Made by a program: the position numbers and the translations under genes. From the NCBI GenBank assembly GCA_035528995.1, contig DATKXO010000028.1, positions 1 through 14,312 on the forward strand: 14,312 bases of DNA, in the 5' to 3' direction. Shown piece by piece: positions 1 to 5,982 of this stretch; within the stretch, counting starts at the first letter, position 1, and each line of letters starts with the position of its first letter. This DNA comes from DATKXO01 sp035528995. GTDB taxonomy: Bacteria; Planctomycetota; Phycisphaerae; UBA1845. The notes under the pieces were generated by a model. It was not told the origin of the DNA, ran no database searches, and was given only the letters and a program-made list of their open reading frames with translations.

Positions 1-357
1 CGGTAGGGCGACGTTGTCGGCCACCGTCATCGAGTTGAACAACGCCCCGCTCTGAAACAGGATGCCGAAGTGCTTGCGAATCTCGTTGAACTCGTCCTCG
101 GACATCCGGGTGATGTCCCTCGGCTCGGTCATCTTCTTCGTTCGGTACTCGATGCGCCCGCCCTCGAAGTCGTACTCGCCGATCAGGCAGTTCAGCAGCG
201 TGCTCTTGCCGCAGCCGCTGCCGCCCATGATGACGATCGTCTCGCCGCGATACACGTCGAAGCTCACGCCGTCCAGGACGCGGGACTCCCGACCGTCGGT
301 ACCGGTGAAGGACTTGACCAGATCCCGCACCGAGATGACCACGTCCGCCCCGGACAT
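1..357 (-). CDS. mlaF: MlaF-type phospholipid transporter ATP-binding protein (N-terminal 119 residues; C-terminus beyond the left edge)
   Basis: ABC ATPase that would power lipid movement between inner and outer membranes together with the MlaE permease encoded just upstream. The 119 visible residues contain Walker A GGSGCGKST (about 45-53) and the Q-loop in FQSGALFNSMTVADNV (101-116), a stretch typical of MlaF/Ttg2A. The signature motif, Walker B and H-loop lie outside the window. The ATG at 357 overlaps the mlaE stop by one base (TGATG), which points to translational coupling. It is the last visible gene of a five-gene minus-strand unit; an MCE-domain protein (MlaD) may follow to the left, but this cannot be seen. 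The family assignment is firm. The exact substrate is inferred from the family. Confidence 0.93.
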   Translation of the reverse strand, partial: MSGADVVISVRDLVKSFTGTDGRESRVLDGVSFDVYRGETIVIMGGSGCGKSTLLNCLIGEYDFEGGRIEYRTKKMTEPRDITRMSEDEFNEIRKHFGILFQSGALFNSMTVADNVALP

Positions 358-1220
358 CAGATGCCCCACACGTAGAAGACGGCCGTGAAGACCGCGTCCG
401 TCCCGATCAGGGCCACGATGCACTTGACCACCGTGCCGGTCGTGGCCCGTCCGACGCCCTCGGCCCCGCCGCGGGCGTTCAGCCCCTGGTAGCAGGCGAT
501 CATCGAGATCAGCACGCCGAACACGCCCGCCTTGACCAGCCCGGTGATGAAGTCCTTCAGATCCAGCGCCTCGCGGGTCAGATCGATGTACGTCTGCGAG
601 GGCACGTCGAGTATCAGCAGGCTGGTCATAAATCCGCCGAACACGCCGACTACGTCCGCAATCACCGCCAGGCCCACCAGGGCAGTTACGGTGGCCAGGA
701 ATCGAGGGACCACCAGAAAGTGAAACGGGTTCAGGGCATGCGCCCGAAGGGCCTTGATCTCCTCCGACTCCACCATGGCCCCGATCTCCGCCGCGATCGA
801 CGCCCCCGCGAAGCCGCTCAGCACGATCGCGGTAATCAGCGGACCCAGCTCCCGAACGATGGCGATGGCGATGATGTCCGCCACGCGCTCGATCTGGCCG
901 TAGCTCTCCAGCGTCGGAGCCATCTGCAGCGCCAGGATGATCCCGATGAAGATCTGCACCAGCACGACGATGGGCACGGCCTTGATGCCCACGCGTACCA
1001 TCTGGTACGCCACGGCCGGGCGCCGCAGCTTGACCCCCGGCACGAACAGCCCCCGGTAACACCACCGAGCCGTCGTCCCGAGCAGGCCGGCTAGGCCACC
1101 GACAAAGGAGACATTGGCACGGGCCTTGTCCGTCCGGTGCTGAACGACCCGCCCTAGTGACTCGACCGCAGCCCGGGCCCCGGCACGCTTGGGAGCCTGT
1201 GACCCGGGAGGATCGCTCAT
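357..1220 (-). CDS. mlaE: MlaE-type ABC transporter permease
   Basis: Inner-membrane permease of the Mla/Ttg2 lipid-transport family, 287 residues, slightly longer than the usual 250-265 because of a basic N-terminal extension of about 35 residues. Hydrophobic segments lie near residues 82-100, 115-145, 175-200, 230-245 and 262-285. The family core is clear: RELGPLITAIVLSGFAGASI (123-142), then AAEIGAMVESEEIKALRAHA (143-162) and the C-terminal ACYQGLNARGGAEGVGRATT (242-261). The ATG at 1220 overlaps the stop of the STAS gene by four bases (ATGA), and an AAGAGG lies about 10 bases upstream. Its partner ATPase is encoded immediately downstream and a STAS protein immediately upstream, matching the MlaB-MlaE-MlaF order of components. 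Confidence 0.94.
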   Translation of the reverse strand: MSDPPGSQAPKRAGARAAVESLGRVVQHRTDKARANVSFVGGLAGLLGTTARWCYRGLFVPGVKLRRPAVAYQMVRVGIKAVPIVVLVQIFIGIILALQMAPTLESYGQIERVADIIAIAIVRELGPLITAIVLSGFAGASIAAEIGAMVESEEIKALRAHALNPFHFLVVPRFLATVTALVGLAVIADVVGVFGGFMTSLLILDVPSQTYIDLTREALDLKDFITGLVKAGVFGVLISMIACYQGLNARGGAEGVGRATTGTVVKCIVALIGTDAVFTAVFYVWGI

Positions 1221-1555
1221 TGCGCCAGCGCCTCTTCTTCGCTGTCCAGAATGGTGAAGTATTTGTCCAGCGTGGTGATCTCGAAGATGCTTCTCACCCG
1301 CTCGGTCGGGGCCACCAGCACCAGCTTGCCTTCCTGGTTCCTCAGGGTGTGGGCGATCTTGACCAGCGTGCCGACCCCGGAGGAATCCATGTACTCCACG
1401 TCACCCAGGTGAACCACCAGAACCGGCGGCTTCTCCTCGCACACGCTCAGCAACGCCTCCTGGAACTCGGGCTGGTAGCGCAGGTCGATCTCCCCGCTGG
1501 CCTCGACCACCGTACCGCGCTCCGACCGACGGATGTTCTTGATCGTTCCCTTCAT
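1217..1555 (-). CDS. STAS-domain protein (anti-sigma factor antagonist / MlaB-like)
   Basis: A 112-residue single STAS domain. The motif MDSSGVGTLV carries Asp57, Ser58 and Ser59; from memory of the B. subtilis SpoIIAA sequence the phospho-acceptor Ser58 falls at the same residue number. Other STAS marks are the early SGEIDL strand-turn (20-25) and VLVVHLGDVEYMDSSG. Two roles compete. It could be the antagonist (RsbV/SpoIIAA-like) of the kinase encoded next to it, or the MlaB subunit of the MlaFE transporter encoded downstream. Position in the operon supports both, and it may do both. It overlaps its neighbours by four bases on each side (ATGA at both junctions), so the products are probably made in fixed ratio. 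The family is certain; the partner is inferred. Confidence 0.93.
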   Translation of the reverse strand: MKGTIKNIRRSERGTVVEASGEIDLRYQPEFQEALLSVCEEKPPVLVVHLGDVEYMDSSGVGTLVKIAHTLRNQEGKLVLVAPTERVRSIFEITTLDKYFTILDSEEEALAQ

Positions 1556-1998
1556 GGCCCCAATAGCTTAATCATAGATAGCCGCATTCCACCGCCCTCG
1601 GCCGGTGCGTAGACCACGCGATCCATCACCGATCGAATGATGTGCACACCCAGACCCCCCGGGCGGACGTCCTTGAGGTCTCGACCGCAAATGGTGTCCG
1701 GATCCACCTGCTTGCCGAAGTCCCGGATCTCGAACCGGATCCCTTCTCGACCGTTCTCGCGCACTCGGGTCACGCAGACCTCCACCGCCTGGTCGCATCT
1801 TCCTTCGTAGCCGTGTTTGATGACGTTTGTGATCGCTTCGTCGACGGCCAGGACGATCCGCGCAATGCAATCCTCGTCGAAGCCCACCTCATGGGCGACC
1901 TTGCGGACCGCCTCGCGGACCTTCGGCAGGTTCCCGGGATCGCTTTGAATGCGAATCCGCGTCGGCTGATCGGCTGGCGGCGGATCCAAAACGCTCAC
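1552..1998 (-). CDS. RsbW/SpoIIAB-like serine-protein kinase (anti-sigma factor type GHKL ATPase)
   Basis: A 148-residue HATPase_c domain of the anti-sigma kinase type. The N-box reads VDEAITNVIKHGY, with Glu54 and Asn58 for Mg-ATP binding; the G1 box is RDFGKQVDP (Asp93, Gly95) and the G2 box is GGLGVHII (114-121). No histidine kinase phosphotransfer domain is present. Members bind a sigma factor or other target and phosphorylate a STAS antagonist, and such a STAS protein is encoded directly downstream with a four-base overlap. I chose the GTG at 1998 because it forms a GTGA overlap with the stop of the preceding gene, as at the other junctions of this unit. An ATG at 2049 would add 17 residues without domain similarity and overlap the upstream gene by 55 bases. 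No sigma factor gene is in view, so the target is open. Confidence 0.88.
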   Translation of the reverse strand: MSVLDPPPADQPTRIRIQSDPGNLPKVREAVRKVAHEVGFDEDCIARIVLAVDEAITNVIKHGYEGRCDQAVEVCVTRVRENGREGIRFEIRDFGKQVDPDTICGRDLKDVRPGGLGVHIIRSVMDRVVYAPAEGGGMRLSMIKLLGP

Positions 1999-2360
1999 TC
2001 GCTGGCACTGGGGACCGCGGCCTCGCCGCTCTCCAGGTGCCGTCTCCAACGGTCCACCGCGACGCGGCGAATCCGGGCTGGATCATGCGCCCGGTAGCCC
2101 ATCCGCTGGCCGGTTAGCCGACCCAACTCCCCGATCGCGAAGAACCGCACGCTCTCATCCTCGTCGTCGAGCCGGTCAACCAGGGCCACGATCAGTGTGC
2201 GGTCTGGCCTCCCCTCAACGGCGTCCCCGGCACGCTTGATCGCCCGGCTCCGGTCCGCTGGGCTCCGTGCCTCCAACAGCATGTGGGGCGACCCGTTTGT
2301 CGGGCCACAGCCTGTCCACAGCAGCGGCAGAAGGAGAATGATCCCGCGTTGCTCCCTCAA
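1995..2360 (-). CDS. Small putative lipoprotein with HEAT-like repeat
   Basis: A 121-residue protein beginning with a short hydrophobic signal (IILLLPLLW) and a lipobox ending LLWTGC, so Cys18 would be lipidated and the protein anchored to a membrane. The segment from about 53 to 82 (TLIVALVDRLDDEDESVRFF, then AIGELGRLTG) reads as one HEAT-type helical pair, followed by a basic tail. The start is a TTG, with GGGGA about nine bases upstream; there is no in-frame ATG or GTG further up, although the frame stays open. It is the first gene of the five-gene unit and its stop overlaps the kinase start (GTGA). The function is unknown. A role in sensing envelope state for the kinase downstream is possible but only a guess. 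Confidence 0.7.
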   Translation of the reverse strand: MREQRGIILLLPLLWTGCGPTNGSPHMLLEARSPADRSRAIKRAGDAVEGRPDRTLIVALVDRLDDEDESVRFFAIGELGRLTGQRMGYRAHDPARIRRVAVDRWRRHLESGEAAVPSASE

Positions 2361-2411
2361 GCCAACTTCCCCACGTTCAGCCCAACCCCAATCTCGAATG
2401 ACTCGGATGGA

Positions 2412-2439
2412 ATTATAGGTGGGCCGTCTCTAGGTGCAA
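2412..2439 (-). promoter_or_regulatory. Candidate sigma70-like promoter of the kinase/STAS/Mla unit
   Basis: On the minus strand a perfect TATAAT (2417 to 2412) is preceded by TTGCAC (2439 to 2434) with a 16-base spacer. The -35 is weak (3 of 6), the -10 is perfect. Transcription would begin near 2405, leaving a leader of about 45 bases before the TTG at 2360. It lies back to back with a plus-strand promoter at 2447-2475. Confidence 0.5.
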
Positions 2440-2446
2440 CCGGCCG

Positions 2447-2475
2447 TTGGAAGCGCCTCGACGGCAGGGTACAAT
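2447..2475 (+). promoter_or_regulatory. Candidate sigma70-like promoter, probably leaderless, for the PrcB-like gene
   Basis: TTGGAA (2447-2452), a 17-base spacer and TACAAT (2470-2475). The last base of the -10 is only six bases before the ATG at 2482, so transcription would start at or within a base or two of the start codon. No Shine-Dalgarno sequence is visible upstream of that ATG, which agrees with a leaderless messenger. Confidence 0.5.
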
Positions 2476-2481
2476 CCCCCA

Positions 2482-2964
2482 ATGCCCATCCGACGACCAC
2501 TGGCAATCCCGATGGTGCTCGGCCTCCTGTTGGCGGGATGCAGTTTGGCACCCGGTACCGACCTTTACACCATCGCCGACGGCGAGCAACTGCCTGTTCT
2601 GCGCGAGCGGATCGGTACCTTCTCCGCTATCAACCGACCGCTACGGCTGGTGATCCACGACCCCGGAACGCTGGCCATGGTGCCCTTTGACATCGGTCCG
2701 GTTGATTTCGACACCGAGATGGTCTTGCTGGCGAGCATGGGGGCCACCCCTTCCGACGGCTATTCCATCCGTATTCGCCGCATCTGGCGCGACGGCCAGT
2801 GGTTGCGCGCCCGGGTCGAGCGGCGGTTTCCACCGCCCGACGCACTGAGGCGGGGAAAGCCGGCCAGCCCCTATCACGCGGTGGTCGTCCGCCGTTGTGA
2901 CCTGCGGGTGGGGGGCTTCACAGCAACGGTGTCGGCCGATGCTTTCGGGCAGCGCCCCCGGTAG
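2482..2964 (+). CDS. PrcB-type C-terminal domain lipoprotein
   Basis: A 160-residue protein with a basic N-terminus, a hydrophobic stretch (IPMVLGLLLAGC) and a lipobox ending at Cys20, hence a predicted lipoprotein. Residues about 76-138 resemble the C-terminal domain of PrcB, the accessory subunit of the spirochaete dentilisin protease complex. The marks are a beta-rich start (DTEMVLLASMGATPSDGYSI), a central strand (WLRARVERRFPPP) and the closing SPYHAVVVRR. In many bacteria this domain occurs in small exported proteins of unknown role, so a protease partner is not implied. I took the ATG at 2482 because the signal peptide starts there and a promoter -10 lies just upstream, leaving no room for the longer frame that begins at 2434. 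The GNAT gene follows after 23 bases. Confidence 0.75.
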   Translation: MPIRRPLAIPMVLGLLLAGCSLAPGTDLYTIADGEQLPVLRERIGTFSAINRPLRLVIHDPGTLAMVPFDIGPVDFDTEMVLLASMGATPSDGYSIRIRRIWRDGQWLRARVERRFPPPDALRRGKPASPYHAVVVRRCDLRVGGFTATVSADAFGQRPR

Positions 2965-2987
2965 CGCCAACCGACAGGGCCCGGCTC

Positions 2988-3953
2988 ATGGACTCGGAAA
3001 ACGCCCTGGTCATCGAGAAGCTCGACGAGGCCAATGCCCTGCGCCCAGAGACGTTGCGTTTCCTGCTGGCACGCGAGGGAGAGAGTCTCTCCGCTGCCGA
3101 CCGCCGCGTGCGCCGGCTCTTGCAGCATGTGGCCGACCAGCCCCTGCGGATCGGGGCGGTCGTCCGGGCGGCACGGGCGGCGAGCCTGGTCAGCGCCGCC
3201 ATGCTCATCGAATCGCCGGGCCGGCTCGGATCCGTCTTTGTCCCAGCTGGCGACCTGTCGGGGTCGCAGGGTGCGGCCACCGTGGCCGCCCTCCGGGTCC
3301 TCCAGCAGCACGCCCGCAGCACCTCGCTGACTCTGCTGCAAAGCCTGCTGGGTGCAGAGGAACGCCGCCAGTCACCCGTGTTCGCCCGGGCCGGATTCGA
3401 ACTCCTCGCCGACCTGGCCTACCTCGACCGGCCGGCCGAAGCGCCGCATCCCGACCCTGCCAAACCACCGGGTCTGGAATTCCTACCCTTCCGCTCCGAA
3501 TCCGAGCCGCTATTCGTCGAGGTCCTGGCCCGCACCTACCAGGACAGCAGGGATTGTCCACGCCTCACGGGCGTCCGCCGGACCGAAGACGTGCTGGCCG
3601 CCCATCGCGCCAGTGGCATTCACGACCCGAACCATTGGTTGCTGTTGAAGATAGGAGGCCGCCCGGTCGGCGTGCTCCTGTTGGCCGGTGTGCCGGACCG
3701 CAACGCCTTCGAGGTGGTCTACGTCGGCGTGGTGCCGGAGGCTCGCGGGCGGCGGATCGGCGACCTTCTTCTTGACCGCGCGGTAGACATCTGCCGTCGC
3801 AACGGCAACGCCGATCTGACCCTCGCTGTGGACGGCAACAACGAACCCGCACTGCGGCTGTATCGTCGTTGGCGCTTCCGCGAAGTATCGCGTCGTCAGG
3901 CCTGGATCTGGCTCAATCCGGAGCGACCCTCGGACGCCGGCGATCTCCGCTGA
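2988..3953 (+). CDS. GNAT family N-acetyltransferase (tandem, N-terminal half degenerate)
   Basis: A 321-residue protein in two halves. The C-terminal half (about 163-310) is a clear GNAT domain: motif A runs through EVVYVGVVPEARGRRIGDLL (242-261), with the acetyl-CoA pyrophosphate loop RGRRIG at 253-258, and motif B is NNEPALRLYRRWRF (284-297). The N-terminal half (about 20-148) has the outline of a second GNAT fold, ending PVFARAGFELLADLAYLDR, but lacks a recognisable cofactor loop. The layout resembles MshD (mycothiol synthase), but that fold pattern is shared by many acetyltransferases, so no substrate is assigned. The ATG at 2988 has AGGG eight bases upstream. It may be co-transcribed with the PrcB-like gene. 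Its stop is two bases before the first DnaA box of the putative origin. Confidence 0.87.
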   Translation: MDSENALVIEKLDEANALRPETLRFLLAREGESLSAADRRVRRLLQHVADQPLRIGAVVRAARAASLVSAAMLIESPGRLGSVFVPAGDLSGSQGAATVAALRVLQQHARSTSLTLLQSLLGAEERRQSPVFARAGFELLADLAYLDRPAEAPHPDPAKPPGLEFLPFRSESEPLFVEVLARTYQDSRDCPRLTGVRRTEDVLAAHRASGIHDPNHWLLLKIGGRPVGVLLLAGVPDRNAFEVVYVGVVPEARGRRIGDLLLDRAVDICRRNGNADLTLAVDGNNEPALRLYRRWRFREVSRRQAWIWLNPERPSDAGDLR

Positions 3954-3955
3954 CG

Positions 3956-4065
3956 TTATCCACACAATTATGCACAGGCCGCTCAGCTTTGTGGCTTGAT
4001 TGTGCAAACAAAAAAAAGTTCCGTGCTAACTACTTGTGTGGCTAAAAGCAGGTGGATGTGCACAA
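3956..4065. other. Probable replication origin region (oriC) with DnaA-box cluster
   Basis: Five DnaA-box-like 9-mers lie within 110 bases upstream of dnaA. Two on the plus strand fit the consensus TTATNCACA exactly: TTATCCACA (3956-3964) and TTATGCACA (3968-3976). Three on the minus strand have one mismatch each to TTWTNCACA: TGTGCAAAC (4001-4009), TGTGGCTAA (4037-4045) and TGTGCACAA (4057-4065). An A-rich run (4006-4017) separates the groups and is the most AT-rich tract nearby, a possible unwinding element. The boxes may alternatively or additionally serve dnaA autoregulation. Function as the chromosomal origin is inferred from box density and dnaA linkage. Confidence 0.72.
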
Positions 4066-4085
4066 GAATCGTTCATGATTTGTAG

Positions 4086-4114
4086 TTGACCACGCCGCCA
4101 TCGCGTGATAACTT
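4086..4114 (+). promoter_or_regulatory. dnaA: Candidate dnaA promoter
   Basis: TTGACC (4086-4091) matches the -35 consensus at five of six bases. The best -10 is GATAAC (4107-4112) at a short 15-base spacing, or TAACTT (4109-4114) at 17. Either start leaves a leader of about 105-110 bases before the dnaA GTG. It lies just downstream of the last DnaA box, so DnaA bound there could repress it. Confidence 0.35.
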
Positions 4115-4215
4115 CTACCCTAGAGCGGTCGCACGGAGGAGGTCACCTGTCTGGGACACGATGCCAGCGACCATGACCCGCTAACGAAAATCGAAGCGTA
4201 ATTCTTGATCTGCGC

Positions 4216-4222
4216 GGAGGAG
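4216..4222 (+). promoter_or_regulatory. dnaA: Ribosome binding site fixing the dnaA start
   Basis: GGAGGAG lies seven bases before the GTG at 4230. It is the strongest Shine-Dalgarno match ahead of a long gene in this window and supports the GTG as the true start of dnaA. Confidence 0.8.
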
Positions 4223-4229
4223 CCCCACG

Positions 4230-5663
4230 GTGATTGTCTGCCCTTCCCACGCCGACGTCGCTTCCCAACTCGAGAACCTCATCGCCGAGAAGGTCGGTCC
4301 GCAGCGATACAAGGTCTGGTTCAAGAATGCCACCCGCTTCCTGTTCGCTGACGGGTTCCTCAAGGTCGGTGTCCCTAACCTCTTCATTGGCGGATGGATC
4401 GAGAGTCACTTCATCGAGACCATTGCCGACGCCGCCCAGGAGGTGACCGGCCGCCGGCCCGAGGTCGTCTTCAGCATCGACGCGGAGCTGGCCCGCGAGC
4501 TGCGCAAGAAGCAGCCGGACTCCCAGGTCGACTTCGTGGCCAACAATCCCGAACGAGAGGCCCGCCAGCGCATGCGCTCCGGCTCGACCCCGCCGGCTAG
4601 GCCGCTCAAGGGCCGACTCGAGGACTTCGTCGTCGGCACCTCGAATCGCATGGCCTTCGCCGCCGCACAGAGCGTCGCCGAGCAGCCCGCAACCCAATAC
4701 AACCCCCTGTTTATCCACGGTGGCTGCGGTCTGGGCAAAACCCACCTCTTGCAGGGCATCTGCAACGAGATTCAACGCCGACGCCCGGAACTCGCCTGCC
4801 GCTACGTCTCCGGCGAGGATTTCACCAACCAGTTTGTCTTCGCCGTCAAGGGCGGCAATCGCGACGCGTTCCAGCACCGCTTTCGTAACGTCGACGTCCT
4901 GATCATCGACGACATCCACTTCTTCGCAAACAAGCGGGCCACGCAGGAGGAATTCCTGCACACCTACAACGCGATCGACGCGGCCGGCCGGCAGGTGGTC
5001 ATGTCCTCTGATGCCCACCCCAAGCTGATCGGTCACCTTTCCGACTCGCTGGTCACCCGCTTCGTTTCGGGAATGGTGGTCAAGATCGAGTCCCCGGACC
5101 TGGACGTCCGGGCCGAGATTCTGCGCCGCCGGGCACGCAAGATGAATCTCCATTGCCCCGAGCCGGTCATCGACTTCGTGGCCCACGCCGTGCAAACCAA
5201 CGTTCGGGAACTGGAAGGGGCTCTTTTACGACTGGTGGCCGCCACCGAGCTCGACGGTGAGCCGCTAACCGTCGAGCTGGCCGAACGTTCCATCCGCGAC
5301 CTGCTCCGGCAGACCGTCCCCATCGTGCGGCTGTCGGACATCGAGAGTGGCGCGGCTATCTTCTTCGGTCTAACCCCGGCCGATCTCCATACATCGCGGA
5401 AGACAAGGACGATCGCGCTGGCGCGCGGGATCGCGATGTATCTGGCGAGAAAACATACGGATATGAGCTTTCCGGAGATCGGCCGCTTTATGGGCAACAA
5501 GGACCACTCCACGGTGATTCTGGCCACCCGGAGGATCCAGCGCCTGCTGGACGGCGACGAAACCGTCCGGTGGATGACCCCCTCCGGGGAGTGCAGCCGG
5601 AAGATCACTCAGCTTATGGATGAGCTCGAAACGCAGATCGAAAAGGGCAACGGAACGCCGTAG
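4230..5663 (+). CDS. dnaA: Chromosomal replication initiator protein DnaA
   Basis: The AAA+ initiator that binds DnaA boxes and melts the origin; 477 residues, normal for the family. Domain I covers about 7-85, a short linker (domain II) about 86-125, and the AAA+ core starts at the KGRLEDFVVGTSNRMAF segment (127-143). Walker A is GGCGLGKTHL (164-173), Walker B LIIDDIHFF (224-232), a box VII-like SLVTRF with the likely arginine finger lies at 273-278, and NVRELEGAL is at 324-332. Domain IV ends with the DNA-binding signature MGNKDHSTVI (421-430). Two departures from common sequences are Cys166 in Walker A (often Val) and Asn-Lys in the signature, where Gly-Arg is usual. GTG start with a strong Shine-Dalgarno. 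No dnaN follows; the next gene is a GlmM-type mutase after 319 bases. Confidence 0.97.
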   Translation: MIVCPSHADVASQLENLIAEKVGPQRYKVWFKNATRFLFADGFLKVGVPNLFIGGWIESHFIETIADAAQEVTGRRPEVVFSIDAELARELRKKQPDSQVDFVANNPEREARQRMRSGSTPPARPLKGRLEDFVVGTSNRMAFAAAQSVAEQPATQYNPLFIHGGCGLGKTHLLQGICNEIQRRRPELACRYVSGEDFTNQFVFAVKGGNRDAFQHRFRNVDVLIIDDIHFFANKRATQEEFLHTYNAIDAAGRQVVMSSDAHPKLIGHLSDSLVTRFVSGMVVKIESPDLDVRAEILRRRARKMNLHCPEPVIDFVAHAVQTNVRELEGALLRLVAATELDGEPLTVELAERSIRDLLRQTVPIVRLSDIESGAAIFFGLTPADLHTSRKTRTIALARGIAMYLARKHTDMSFPEIGRFMGNKDHSTVILATRRIQRLLDGDETVRWMTPSGECSRKITQLMDELETQIEKGNGTP

Positions 5664-5673
5664 CGAGTGTGAC

Positions 5674-5693
5674 GCCGCCTCGGGTGCGGCGGC
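5674..5693 (+). terminator. Small GC-rich hairpin after dnaA
   Basis: GCCGCC (5674-5679) pairs with GGCGGC (5688-5693) across an eight-base loop, 11 bases after the dnaA stop. There is no T-run after it, so it is a weak terminator candidate by itself. Confidence 0.3.
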
Positions 5694-5715
5694 AACTCAG
5701 GAGTGGTCTACTGGA

Positions 5716-5743
5716 AAGCGGGGCTCCGGCGCGGGCCCCGCTT
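5716..5743 (+). terminator. Probable transcription terminator hairpin of dnaA
   Basis: A perfect nine-base-pair stem, AAGCGGGGC (5716-5724) with GCCCCGCTT (5735-5743), across a ten-base loop, followed by the pyrimidine-rich CTCT but no true T-run. Strength and position 50 bases after dnaA suggest termination. Confidence 0.5.
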
Positions 5744-5820
5744 CTCTGCGCCCTGGTTGCACAATCCCCGATCACGCACGCATAATGCCAGTTCCAGAAT
5801 GACCCTACCGACTCACGAGC

Positions 5821-5838
5821 CGCGAACTTCAGTTCGCG
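5821..5838. other. Perfect short hairpin upstream of the glmM promoter
   Basis: CGCGAACT (5821-5828) and AGTTCGCG (5831-5838) form an eight-pair inverted repeat separated by two bases. It could be a second terminator, or an operator-like site about 70 bases before the TATAAT at 5907. Nothing decides between these. Confidence 0.35.
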
Positions 5839-5882
5839 CGGCCCATGTCGCCCTGGACACGTCGAATTGGGCGGGCACCCAA

Positions 5883-5912
5883 TCGGCACAACCGAACTGC
5901 AAACGGTATAAT
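5883..5912 (+). promoter_or_regulatory. glmM: Candidate promoter of the glmM-type gene
   Basis: A perfect TATAAT at 5907-5912, with a weak -35 TCGGCA (5883-5888, 18-base spacer, four of six matches). Transcription from about 5919 gives a leader of some 64 bases to the ATG at 5983. Confidence 0.45.
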
Positions 5913-5982
5913 GTCGAAGGCGCCTTGAAGACCCTACTACTTCTGGGGGCACAGACGCCTACACGAACGTAGGGATGGTGGT

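Larger units (their letters stand above)
5664..5982 (+). other. Intergenic region between dnaA and the phosphohexomutase gene
   Basis: This 319-base stretch has no convincing gene. From left to right it holds a small hairpin just after the dnaA stop (5674-5693), a strong GC-rich hairpin (5716-5743), a second perfect hairpin (5821-5838) and a promoter-like TATAAT (5907-5912) ahead of the next gene. Short open frames here have no family features. Confidence 0.7.

Noticed and set aside
2434..2481. Upstream start for the PrcB-like gene at 2434
   Set aside because: It would put 16 residues before the signal peptide and place the best promoter inside the coding sequence.
4143..5195. A 350-codon minus-strand open frame across the dnaA gene
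   Set aside because: It is antisense to the highly conserved AAA+ core of dnaA and has the Asp/Val/Gly/Leu-rich look of a complementary frame.
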